Assembly (NCBI GenBank): GCA_039680785.1
Contig: JBDKSF010000014.1
Span: forward strand, 1 to 46,824
DNA length: 46,824 nucleotides
Source of the DNA: Candidatus Cloacimonas sp.
GTDB lineage: Bacteria; Cloacimonadota; Cloacimonadia; Cloacimonadales; Cloacimonadaceae
Direction: 5' to 3'
Shown in pieces: positions 1-7,705 of the stretch. A program made the translations under genes and the position numbers. Each line of letters begins with the position of its first letter. The first letter of the stretch is position 1. The notes beneath the pieces were generated by a model. That model was not told where the DNA came from, did no database searches, and was given only the letters and a program-made list of their open reading frames with translations.

Positions 1-171
1 CCTGATAGTAAACCCTTTATAGGAAAGTTCAATTACTCCCTGGCTCTTAAAATATTCCCACTTTTGCAATTCCTGGCGTAATTTATCTTCTTCACTTATT
101 CGTTTGGGTCCTGCGCAGGCAGTAACAAGTATAGCTACAATCGTAAATAGGGCAAGAACTATTTTTTTCAT
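1..171 (-). CDS. Lipoprotein of unknown function, N-terminal 57 residues (cut by window start)
   Basis: The frame is open from an ATG at 171 down to base 1, so only the first 57 residues are visible. They begin MKKIVLALFTIVAILVTAC, a short basic start, a hydrophobic stretch and a lipobox (LVTAC) with Cys19 as the probable lipidated residue. A charged, probably helical segment follows, rich in Glu, Lys and Gln. The start has a modest upstream AGG and lies 34 nt after the lgt stop, so it is probably the last visible gene of the same operon. A lipoprotein directly behind the enzyme that lipidates lipoproteins is suggestive but may be coincidence. The family cannot be named from this fragment. 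Confidence 0.7.
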   Translation of the reverse strand, partial: MKKIVLALFTIVAILVTACAGPKRISEEDKLRQELQKWEYFKSQGVIELSYKGFTIR

Positions 172-205
172 TGCTAACCTCGTGGTTATGGCATTAGAAG
201 AAACA

Positions 206-1033
206 CTACTTATCCGGCTTTGGGTTTTCTTTATGACGGGTTGTGATTTTGTAAAATCCCAAAACAGATAGGATTATCATTATTAAGCTTAAGAATTGTC
301 CAATGCTCATAAAACCGAAAATAAAACCGAACTGTGTGTAAAAATCAATCTCATCCGGCTCTCGCACAAATTCTATCAGAAACCTGAAAATACCATATAA
401 ACCAATAAAACTCCAGAATACAAGTCCATCCTTTTTCAACTTTTTTAACAGATAAAATGTGATTACAAACATTACTATCCCTTCCAGAAAGAGTTCATAA
501 AGCTGAGAAGGATGGCGGGGAACTCCATCTGAGCCAGGGAAAATCATTCCCCAAGGTAAAGCTGTCGGTTTACCCCATAATTCGCCATTGATAAAATTTC
601 CGAGGCGTCCCAGTCCCAAACCGATAGCTACTATTGGAATTGCCGCATCAGCCATGGCATAAAAATTCAGCTTATGCCGATGACAATATATCCACCCGGC
701 AATTATTACTCCCAAGGCACCTCCGTGAAAGCTCATTCCTCCTTCCCAAACAGCAAAAACCATCATCGGATGAGCGATATAATAGGGCAAGTTATAAAAA
801 AGAATATAACCAATACGACCACCTAATATAACACCTAACATCAGATAAAAAATGATGGATTCATAGTGTTCTTTGGAGAGCTTGATATTGCGCAATTTCA
901 GAAACGGTTTGTATAAGACGAAGGTTAAAATGAAGCTTAAAACATAGAATAAGCCATACCAACGAATATGCAGATTTAAACTGCCTATGCTAAAGCTAAC
1001 GATATCGGGATTTATTTGGGGGAAAGTAATCAT
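206..1033 (-). CDS. lgt: Prolipoprotein diacylglyceryl transferase
   Basis: This inner-membrane enzyme moves diacylglycerol from phosphatidylglycerol to the lipobox cysteine of prolipoproteins, the first step of lipoprotein maturation. The 275-residue product has the usual family length and several hydrophobic membrane segments. It carries HGGALG at 103-108 (His103), the Lgt signature GRLGNFINGE at 142-151 with Arg143 and Asn146, and RHPSQLYE at 173-180. The C-terminus is a short basic tail. Its ATG overlaps the etfB stop (ATGA), so the two are probably translationally coupled. Substrates exist in the window, including the lipoprotein just downstream and the binding protein at 37482-38543. 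Confidence 0.96.
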   Translation of the reverse strand: MITFPQINPDIVSFSIGSLNLHIRWYGLFYVLSFILTFVLYKPFLKLRNIKLSKEHYESIIFYLMLGVILGGRIGYILFYNLPYYIAHPMMVFAVWEGGMSFHGGALGVIIAGWIYCHRHKLNFYAMADAAIPIVAIGLGLGRLGNFINGELWGKPTALPWGMIFPGSDGVPRHPSQLYELFLEGIVMFVITFYLLKKLKKDGLVFWSFIGLYGIFRFLIEFVREPDEIDFYTQFGFIFGFMSIGQFLSLIMIILSVLGFYKITTRHKENPKPDK

Positions 1034-1815
1034 CTGTGTGTAAGTTCAGAAAGGCGTTGAGCGATTAATTCCACTGCCTCGTCACCACTGCCTTCAAACT
1101 TTTCCACTTGTTTTAAGTGCTGAGGGGAAAATATATTTAACACTTGGGTAGGAGAACCATTTAAACCGGTTTGTTTATCATCCAGTCCCAAATCATCACA
1201 ATTCCAAACAGTTAGTGGAACTGTTTTAGCATTCTTCTTGCCCCGTAAGGAAGGTAAGCGAGGAACATTGATTTCTTTCACTACGGAAATAACTGCCGGA
1301 AGTTGCATTTCCACACGGTCAAAGCCATCTTCCAGCAAGCGTTCCACTACCATCGAGTTTTCCCCAAAAGATTCAATTTTACGCACAAAACAGGTCTGCG
1401 GGATATTTAAATGGGAAGCAATGCCTGGTCCAACCTGTCCCGTATCTCCGTCAATTGCCTGTTGGCCTGTTAGAATAAGAGTATAATCTCCAATTTTCTT
1501 GATCGCTGCGGCTAAAGTTAAACTTGTGGCATAAGTATCGGCTCCGGCAAAACGCCTGTCTGACAGCAAGATAATATTATCCACGCCCAAGGAAACCGCT
1601 TCTCGCAAAGTTACTTCACATTGATTTGGTCCCATACTTATAGCAGTGACAGTTCCGCCATTTTTTTCTTTCAAACGCACTGCTTCTTCAATTGCATAAG
1701 CGTCAAAAGGATTTAAGATACTCTCTACCCCTTCCCTGATCAAAGTATTGGTTTTGGGGTCAATTCGGATCTCAGTTGTTCCTGGAACTTGTTTAATACA
1801 AACAATATAGTGCAT
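1030..1815 (-). CDS. etfB: Electron transfer flavoprotein, beta subunit
   Basis: The 261-residue protein starts MHYIVCIKQVPGTTEIRID and matches the EtfB fold and length. EtfB binds AMP or FAD and pairs with EtfA to carry electrons from dehydrogenases, or in anaerobes in electron-bifurcating complexes. Family-type stretches include NPFDAYAIEEAVRLKE near residue 36, DTYATSLTLAAAI near 93, a GQQAIDGDTGQVGP segment near 117 and LPAVISVVKEINVPRLPSLRG near 172. The normal partner etfA is not adjacent and not elsewhere in the window: the gene sits 12 nt after the aminotransferase and overlaps lgt by 4 nt. Either etfA lies elsewhere or this beta subunit has a different partner. Confidence 0.93.
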   Translation of the reverse strand: MHYIVCIKQVPGTTEIRIDPKTNTLIREGVESILNPFDAYAIEEAVRLKEKNGGTVTAISMGPNQCEVTLREAVSLGVDNIILLSDRRFAGADTYATSLTLAAAIKKIGDYTLILTGQQAIDGDTGQVGPGIASHLNIPQTCFVRKIESFGENSMVVERLLEDGFDRVEMQLPAVISVVKEINVPRLPSLRGKKNAKTVPLTVWNCDDLGLDDKQTGLNGSPTQVLNIFSPQHLKQVEKFEGSGDEAVELIAQRLSELTHR

Positions 1816-1827
1816 TTTTTACATCCT

Positions 1828-2934
1828 TCAACCGCAATAAAAGCTGGTTATGGTCTCACAGACATATTGTTTTTGCTCATTTGTGAGCTCAGGGTAAATC
1901 GGGATGGAAAGAACTTTTTGGGCTAATTCTTCCGCGACGGGCAAATCTCCTTTCTGATAACCCAAAGAGCTAAAACATTCCTGTAAATGTAAAGGTAGAG
2001 GATAATAAACGGCACAACCAATGCCTTTTCCTTGCAGATATGCCATCAGTTCATCTCTCTGTTCACAAACAAGAGTATATTGATTGTAGATGCTAACTGC
2101 TCTTGAGTCAATGGAAGGTATTCTGATGCCGGGAATGTTTTTTAGGTGAGCATTATAGTAATCTGCATTGGTGCGTCTGCCTTCACTCCATACTTCCAGA
2201 TAGTTTAGCTTTACACTTAAGATAGCTGCCTGTAAAGTGTCTAAACGGCTGTTCAAACCAACCCATTTATGAAAGTATTTGGGATTTTCGCCATGCACTC
2301 TTAATTGACGCAATTTGGCAGCCAAATCATCATTATTGGTTAAACACATTCCTGCATCGCCCATTGCGCCTAAATTCTTGGAAGGGAAAAAGGATAAAGT
2401 TCCAATATCGCCAAAAGAGCAGCTCATTTTTCCATTCCAAGAGGAACCAATACCCTGGGCATTATCTTCAATCACTTTTAAATTATATTTAGCAGCAATT
2501 GCCATTATGGAATCCATATCGGCACACTGTCCAAATAGATGAACAGGTAAAATTGCTTTAGTATTTTCCGTTATCGCTGCCTCAATTTTATCAGGATCAA
2601 GATTGAAAGTTAAAGGGTCTATATCTACAAAAACAGGTCTGGCATTATTACGCCAAATGGATGAAGCAGTGGCAAAAAAACTGAAAGGAGTGGTGATAAC
2701 TTCATCACCCTGTCCAATTTCCAACGCTTTTATCGCTAAAACCAGAGCATCCGTTCCGGAAGCACAACCGATTGCATTTTTAATTCCTAAGTATTTAGCC
2801 ATTTTGTCTTCAAATAATTTTACTTGAGGTCCCATAATATACTGATGTTCAGTAATCACATTATCCAGTGCTTCTTTTATTTCTCCTATTATAGGTGCAT
2901 ATTGAGCTTTCAGATCCAGCATTGGCACATTCAT
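1828..2934 (-). CDS. DegT/DnrJ/EryC1/StrS-family sugar aminotransferase
   Basis: This is a PLP-dependent aminotransferase of the type that transfers an amino group, usually from glutamate, to a keto sugar on a nucleotide during lipopolysaccharide, O-antigen or capsule synthesis. The 368 residues are a normal length. Visible landmarks are GCASGTDALVLAIKAL at 56-71 (phosphate-binding loop), EDNAQGIGS at 156-164 with the PLP-pairing Asp157, and SFFPSKNLG at 181-189 with Lys186 as the probable Schiff-base lysine. It lies 15 nt after the SLBB protein and 12 nt before etfB. With the epimerase upstream this makes a sugar-nucleotide and polysaccharide cluster. The exact sugar cannot be told from sequence alone. 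Confidence 0.93.
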   Translation of the reverse strand: MNVPMLDLKAQYAPIIGEIKEALDNVITEHQYIMGPQVKLFEDKMAKYLGIKNAIGCASGTDALVLAIKALEIGQGDEVITTPFSFFATASSIWRNNARPVFVDIDPLTFNLDPDKIEAAITENTKAILPVHLFGQCADMDSIMAIAAKYNLKVIEDNAQGIGSSWNGKMSCSFGDIGTLSFFPSKNLGAMGDAGMCLTNNDDLAAKLRQLRVHGENPKYFHKWVGLNSRLDTLQAAILSVKLNYLEVWSEGRRTNADYYNAHLKNIPGIRIPSIDSRAVSIYNQYTLVCEQRDELMAYLQGKGIGCAVYYPLPLHLQECFSSLGYQKGDLPVAEELAQKVLSIPIYPELTNEQKQYVCETITSFYCG

Positions 2935-2949
2935 TTCTTTTTATCTCCT

Positions 2950-4323
2950 TTAATTTGTAGTAAGGGCTCTAATACCAAGTATAATGGTAACGACGGAAGA
3001 AGTGAGCGTAACGATATCTTTTACATCAGTCCAAGTGGAACGATCTGATTGAGCAGGCACAAAAACAGTATCTCCCGGTTTGATGTATAATTCTTTATTC
3101 GGCTTAACCCAATTTCCACTTGTGCCGCGAATAATTCTATCTTTACCAGAACTTCTGTTATTAGTGTATCCACCTGCTGCCTGAATATAATACTTCCAGT
3201 CCTTACCTTCCATCCAAGGAATCATTCCAGGATTTTTAACTTGACCGCTAACCCAGACCATATCAATTTTTTCGGGAATGTAAATAATATCTCCATTGTA
3301 TAAAACAGGATTTGCTTCTTTGCCTTCACTGTTCATCATTTTTACTGGGTCTATACTATATTTTCCTTTCAGTTGTAATAAATTAGTTCTTAGATAGGAA
3401 TATTCGAGGGGGGTCATATCTCCCATACTTCTATTTAGTAACATTTCGAAATATGGATCAGGATCGGCATTTACATTTTCGTTATAATAGACCATTGTTT
3501 TAACATCGCCGCGCTTGGTCAATCCACCTGCCTGTTGCAAAACTTCATAGAGAGTTGTATTGGCATCAATAACATATTCACCGGGATTTTTTACCTGACC
3601 GAATATCTTAATTCTTTGTCGGGTTCTTATTTCTGAATCACAGGATATGATAAGGCGATCGTCAGCTTTGAGCGGAAAGTTTAGCAAGGAAGGGTTATTT
3701 TTTAAATCATAGTTTAAGACATCATAATCAATGCGGTTTTCTTTATAGCGGTAGAGCTGAATTTTGGCAATATCGGCATCAAAAGTAAAGCCCAAAGATA
3801 GTTCTACTATGGTGCCAAGTTTATCGCCCTCCACAAATTCCAGTTCACCGGGCAGGTTAATTCCCCCCTCAATGGAAATAAAATTTTGGATGGCAGGAAC
3901 AAAGACCAAATCGCCATCTTTTAGAAATGGATTATTACTAAGATCACCCAGACGATAAAATTTTAGCAGATCATAGGTCTCCGTTTTACCGTTACGGGTT
4001 ATTTTGATACTGCGTAAACCCTGATTTTGAGCATAGTCCTTGCTTTTTTCTTTTTCAGGATTGGGAGGGCTTAATTGTTCAGCCGGCTTGGGGGTTTCTT
4101 CAAGAACTGGCTGTTCTATCTTCATAGCTTCTATTACAGCATTTCTATTAAGAGCAAGAAGATCAGAAAGTCGATTCAGAGGAGTTAGTTGATATACGCC
4201 AGGATTTTCTACATAACCGGTCAAACTGACGGAAATATATATTTGTTGCTGCTCTGGAGCAGGTTCAATAGCAAACAATAGGCAAAAAGTAAGGGACAGG
4301 ATCAGCAGAAGTTTAATTTTCAT
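2950..4323 (-). CDS. SLBB-domain polysaccharide export-type periplasmic protein
   Basis: The 457-residue protein has a cleavable-looking signal peptide (residues 1-18, ending LLFA) and several SLBB-like ligand-binding beta modules. Each shows the pattern G.V.NPG.Y.L....L.D.L, at about residues 35-55, 150-170, 240-268 and 355-385. A Pro/Glu/Lys-rich linker lies near 70-95, and a hydrophobic segment ends the protein (about 435-455). Such proteins form or gate outer-membrane polysaccharide export channels. The usual N-terminal export domain of Wza is not evident, so this is a repeat-rich relative rather than a clear Wza. Its start overlaps the epimerase end by 11 nt. No Wzc-like kinase or flippase is seen nearby. 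Confidence 0.82.
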   Translation of the reverse strand: MKIKLLLILSLTFCLLFAIEPAPEQQQIYISVSLTGYVENPGVYQLTPLNRLSDLLALNRNAVIEAMKIEQPVLEETPKPAEQLSPPNPEKEKSKDYAQNQGLRSIKITRNGKTETYDLLKFYRLGDLSNNPFLKDGDLVFVPAIQNFISIEGGINLPGELEFVEGDKLGTIVELSLGFTFDADIAKIQLYRYKENRIDYDVLNYDLKNNPSLLNFPLKADDRLIISCDSEIRTRQRIKIFGQVKNPGEYVIDANTTLYEVLQQAGGLTKRGDVKTMVYYNENVNADPDPYFEMLLNRSMGDMTPLEYSYLRTNLLQLKGKYSIDPVKMMNSEGKEANPVLYNGDIIYIPEKIDMVWVSGQVKNPGMIPWMEGKDWKYYIQAAGGYTNNRSSGKDRIIRGTSGNWVKPNKELYIKPGDTVFVPAQSDRSTWTDVKDIVTLTSSVVTIILGIRALTTN

Positions 4324-5272
4324 AATATTCTATCATTCGGGTGATGATGTCATCCAATTTCAGTTTAGGTTCCCAACCGATAAAATCTTTAATTTTAGAT
4401 AAATCAGGTTCCCTATGCATCATATCTTCAAAACCCTCTTCAAAAGCATCCGCATAACTCATATATTCAATCCGGGATTTACTATGGCACATATCCTTAA
4501 CTTTCTTAGCCAGATCAGTTATAGAGATGGATTCGGTTGTTCCCACATTAAAAATCTCTCCGGCGCATTCAGTTGTATTCATCAGTTTGGTAAATGCATC
4601 TATCACATCAGATACATCTGCAAAACAACGAGTTTGTTCTCCTGTTCCGTAAATCACGAGGGGCTGATTTAACAGCGCAGCTTTTATAAATTTGGGTAAC
4701 ACCATTCCATATTGTCCAGTTTGGCGCGGACCTACCGTATTAAAACAACGGACAATAACTACGGGTAATTTTTTTTCGCGATAGAATGCCAGAGCTAAAA
4801 ATTCATCTATTGCCTTACTACAACCGTAACCCCACCTGCTTATATGAGTGGAGCCCAATAAACGATCATCTGTTTCCGCAAAGGGAACTTGCTCACTTTT
4901 ACCATAAATTTCACTGGTAGAAGCGATCAACGCTTTGGCTTTATATTTGTTACAAAGTTCTAATACATTATCCGTTCCCATTATATTGGTTTTCAGTGAT
5001 AGTAGCGGATTTTCAATTATGTATTTCACTCCCACCGCTGCCGCTAAGTGATAGACCTGATCTACATTACTTATTAGTTTCTCCAATAGCTCGCGATTCA
5101 ATACACTGCCTATCGTTAAATGAAATTTTGGTTTATCCTTAAAGGACTCAATATTTTCCAGACGACCTGTAGATAGGTTGTCAATAACAAAAACCTCGTT
5201 GCCCTCATCCAATAGCTTTTCTGCCAAATGTGAGCCGATAAAACCGGACCCACCTGTTACCAGAACTCTCAT
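4313..5272 (-). CDS. NAD-dependent sugar-nucleotide epimerase/dehydratase (extended SDR)
   Basis: The 319-residue protein is an extended short-chain dehydrogenase/reductase acting on a nucleotide sugar. The Rossmann NAD motif GGSGFIG is at 7-13, and the acidic residue of the adenosine pocket lies in VIDNLSTGR near 29-37. The catalytic set is STSEIYG at 118-124 with Tyr149 and Lys153 (YGCSK). The NTVGPRQ and TRCFADVSDV segments (about 178 and 214) bind the sugar nucleotide. It resembles UDP-glucose 4-epimerases and UDP-glucuronate decarboxylases, and these cannot be separated safely by eye. It is the first gene of the minus-strand run, with the repeat-rich non-coding stretch upstream, so the operon promoter should lie just above 5272. 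Confidence 0.9.
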   Translation of the reverse strand: MRVLVTGGSGFIGSHLAEKLLDEGNEVFVIDNLSTGRLENIESFKDKPKFHLTIGSVLNRELLEKLISNVDQVYHLAAAVGVKYIIENPLLSLKTNIMGTDNVLELCNKYKAKALIASTSEIYGKSEQVPFAETDDRLLGSTHISRWGYGCSKAIDEFLALAFYREKKLPVVIVRCFNTVGPRQTGQYGMVLPKFIKAALLNQPLVIYGTGEQTRCFADVSDVIDAFTKLMNTTECAGEIFNVGTTESISITDLAKKVKDMCHSKSRIEYMSYADAFEEGFEDMMHREPDLSKIKDFIGWEPKLKLDDIITRMIEYYEN

Positions 5273-5460
5273 ATATTCTCCATATTATATTATAAGCATA
5301 TTTTATGTGATTATCAAACGATTAGGTATAATGATTTGATAGTTGGTATTTTGTCAATGAGAAAGTAGGTTCAGAACTCCCATTAAAATAAATTGGGGTA
5401 TTACAAGTTACTGATATTCAACTCGTTTTTCCGTTGGACTCGTGTTTTGTTTGGTTTTTG

Positions 5461-6095
5461 AAGCTAAACCGATTCTTCTTGAGTGTGCAACGAGATTAAG
5501 AGGTAACAAGAAATTTTATTCGTTGTCTGATACTTTCAAAGCGTGTAGTTTTTGACTCTAAACCGATTCTTCCTGTTATTGCAACTATATGCAGAGGTAA
5601 CAAAATATATTGTTTATTGCCTTCAACTGCCAAAGCTGAAGCTCGGTTTAGAGTTAAAAAAATCTTGCAGTAGCTCATCCGCCAGCGATCTCTTTTCTTG
5701 TTTTAACTCACAATTTTGAGGTTGGGAGACAAGTTATAGCTCGGTTGTCAGTGTTTACAATTTGCGAGAGGTGGTTACAGAGATGGTAGTGGCAAAATTG
5801 TAAGTCAAAACAAGCATCGTGTGTCTTTGACTCTAAACCGATTCTTGTTGTGATTGCAACGAGATTAAGAGGTAACAAGAAATTTTATTCGTTGTCTGAT
5901 ACTTTTAAAGCTGAAGCTCGGTTTAGAGTTAAAAAAAAGTTGAATTAGCTCAATTGCCAGCGATCTCTTTTCTTGTTTTAACTCACAATTTTGAAGTTGG
6001 GAAACCAATTATAGCTCATCTGTCAGTGTTTATAATTTGCGAGAGGTGGTTACAGAGATGGCAATGGCAAAATTGTAAGTCAAAACAAGCATCGG
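5461..6095. repeat. Tandem repeat of 275-bp period with nested inverted repeats
   Basis: Two collinear copies run 5555-5814 and 5830-6089; all landmarks are offset by exactly 275 nt, so no indel has accumulated between them. A partial copy (about 5464-5543) precedes them. Each full copy has two inverted-repeat pairs. The first pair has perfect 12-nt arms ACTCTAAACCGA / TCGGTTTAGAGT (5555-5566 with 5643-5654; 5830-5841 with 5918-5929). The second pair has 22-nt arms with two mismatches (5697-5718 with 5793-5814; 5972-5993 with 6068-6089). The copies differ by substitutions, mainly within the first loop. This could be a pair of structured RNAs, a MITE-like element or protein-binding DNA. No family is recognised. 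Confidence 0.85.
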
Positions 6096-6180
6096 CTTAG
6101 AGAAAAAAAACATAAGTATTTATTCCTATAGTCCAAACTGCATAGCGGAAGCAAGTTCCACTTTTCTCACTCACTTCCAA

Positions 6181-6252
6181 GCGTCAATCAAGTGTTAATC
6201 AACCCTTAATCAAGCGTTAATTGTTAACGCTTGATTAAGGGATGTTAAACGC
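6181..6252. repeat. Array of 11-nt units centred on an 18-bp perfect hairpin
   Basis: From 6181 the sequence reads in 11-nt units: GCGTCAATCAA, GTGTTAATCAA, CCCTTAATCAA, then GCGTTAA, a 3-nt loop, and the mirror units TTAACGC and TTGATTAAGGG. The centre forms a perfect 18-bp stem with a 3-nt loop (6203-6220 with 6224-6241). A weaker mirror unit follows at 6242-6252. There is no T-run after the stem, so a simple terminator is unlikely, although it does lie beyond the 3' end of the minus-strand guaD-like gene. The same 11-nt phasing recurs at 16285-16351 and 42342-42413. Confidence 0.8.
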
Positions 6253-6460
6253 TAAATAAATACCTTCCAGCAAGTAAGGGAAAAAACAAAAATAGGGGGA
6301 TTATATTAGGTAAGTGATTATCAAATTAGAAGAATGTAGCACTACCAAAGGTATTTAGTGTCTCCTGATTTTAGTGTTCGACAAGAAAATATTTGTTTCT
6401 GCGCCTGAGATTATCTTCCTGTTTCACCTTATTCTTTTACGGCTTTCTCCAGATTCATAC

Positions 6461-7702
6461 TTACTTCATATCTTCAGGAAAATCGCAATTCCACAGCTCT
6501 TTACCTGCCACCATTGTTTTTGACACCTGCCAAGCATCGGGGCAAAAAACAATGTGAGAAGGGACATCAGCTATGGGAAAATCATTTTCCTTAGGCCTTA
6601 AAAAGACGATATCTGCCTCTTTACCTGTTTCCAAAGACCCAATCTGGCTATCCATACCCAGTAATTTTGCGTTTCCTAATGTTATATGGTAGAGGGCTTT
6701 AGCAGGAAAAACCGGATAATGGCTTTGACGGTAATTCATCATTTTAGCGTGAAAAAGCATATTTAATGTGGTTCCAGCTCCTACATCGCTGCCCAACCCA
6801 TATTCTATTTCCGCTTCTTCAATTTTAGCTAAGGGAAATTCTCCGCTTTTCAGGAAAAAATTGGAATCAGGGCAGTGAGCAATTTTGCATTTATTGGCGG
6901 ATAAGATTTGCAATTCATTATCCTGTAAATGAATGCAATGCGCTAAAAGGGACTGTTCGGTCAGTAAACCCGATTGTTCATAAACTTCCGCATAACTGGA
7001 TAAACCAAAGATATCTTTCACTAACTTCAGTTCATCTTTATTTTCCGAAAGATGGGTTTGAATCCAGGCATTATGTTCTTTAGCAAATCTTCCTACCCCG
7101 CTCATCAACTCTATTGAGCAAGTGGGGGCAAAACGAGGTGTAAAAATATATTCCAGTTTGGGGTTTTTAAGGTGCCATTTTTCGTAGAGGAGAATACTTT
7201 CTTCCAGTGCTTTAAAGCCATCCTGTTTAAGGGAATCGGGGCAATTCATATCCATCAAAGTCATACCGATAAATGCGCGTATGCCAATTAGTTCTGCAAT
7301 TTCAAAAGCGATATTGCAGGCATTAGAAAAAGGTGCAGTATAAATAATGGCGGTGGTTGTCCCTCCGCGTAATAAGGCAGAAAAGAACTCTCTGCTTAAT
7401 TTTTCAGCGTAGAAATTATCTTGGGAGCGAGCTTCTTCAGGGAAAACATATTTATGCAGCCAAGGAAGAAGTGCCGGTTCAAAAAGTCCCCTGATGCGAT
7501 ATTGACTTAAATGCGTATGTAAATCGATAAATCCAGGCAAAGCATATTCATTTTGCCTGTTTTCATCTATTTTTCCTGTAAAGTTCTGTTTAGGAGTGAT
7601 GGCGGAAATAATGCTGTCGGTAATGCTGATAACTTGTTCCGGCAGAAACAGTATTTCTTCGCGGGAGATGGGATTGATGATGTTAGTAAGAATATTTGGC
7701 AT
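6461..7702 (-). CDS. guaD: Amidohydrolase, guanine deaminase-like
   Basis: The 413-residue protein belongs to the metal-dependent cytosine/guanine deaminase branch of the amidohydrolases. Guanine deaminase converts guanine to xanthine and ammonia in purine salvage or breakdown. The metal ligands are visible: HTH at 62-64 in PGFIDLHTHLSQ, His217 in THLSENKDE, His255 in AHCIHL, and Asp306 in GSDVGAGT. RFAPTCS (190-196) and HCPDSNFFLKSG (276-287) resemble guanine deaminase rather than chlorohydrolase. The C-terminal composite sheet returns near GKEADIVFL. It is the last gene of the minus-strand run, 3 nt after the FG-GAP gene. Another purine or pterin deaminase activity is possible, so the symbol is tentative. 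Confidence 0.82.
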   Translation of the reverse strand: MPNILTNIINPISREEILFLPEQVISITDSIISAITPKQNFTGKIDENRQNEYALPGFIDLHTHLSQYRIRGLFEPALLPWLHKYVFPEEARSQDNFYAEKLSREFFSALLRGGTTTAIIYTAPFSNACNIAFEIAELIGIRAFIGMTLMDMNCPDSLKQDGFKALEESILLYEKWHLKNPKLEYIFTPRFAPTCSIELMSGVGRFAKEHNAWIQTHLSENKDELKLVKDIFGLSSYAEVYEQSGLLTEQSLLAHCIHLQDNELQILSANKCKIAHCPDSNFFLKSGEFPLAKIEEAEIEYGLGSDVGAGTTLNMLFHAKMMNYRQSHYPVFPAKALYHITLGNAKLLGMDSQIGSLETGKEADIVFLRPKENDFPIADVPSHIVFCPDAWQVSKTMVAGKELWNCDFPEDMK

Positions 7703-7705
7703 AGG

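Larger units (their letters stand above)
5273..6460. other. 1.2-kb intergenic region with two kinds of repeats
   Basis: No convincing gene lies between the epimerase start and the guanine deaminase-like stop. The middle (about 5461-6095) is a tandem repeat described separately, and 6181-6252 is an 11-nt-unit array. The flanks (5273-5460 and 6253-6460) are AT-rich and show nothing I can assign. The 60-codon reading frame at 5496-5678 lies inside the repeat, has no good ribosome site and is probably fortuitous. Confidence 0.7.

Noticed and set aside
5496-5678. 60-codon minus-strand reading frame in the tandem repeat
   Set aside because: It lies inside the repeat, has no plausible ribosome site and does not continue in the second copy.
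5555-6089. Possible CRISPR array
   Set aside because: The units are about 275 bp with internal palindromes; there are no short identical repeats with unique spacers.
6203-6241. Perfect hairpin read as a rho-independent terminator of the guaD-like gene
   Set aside because: It is more than 200 nt beyond the stop, is AT-rich and has no T-run; it is better explained as the centre of the 11-nt array.
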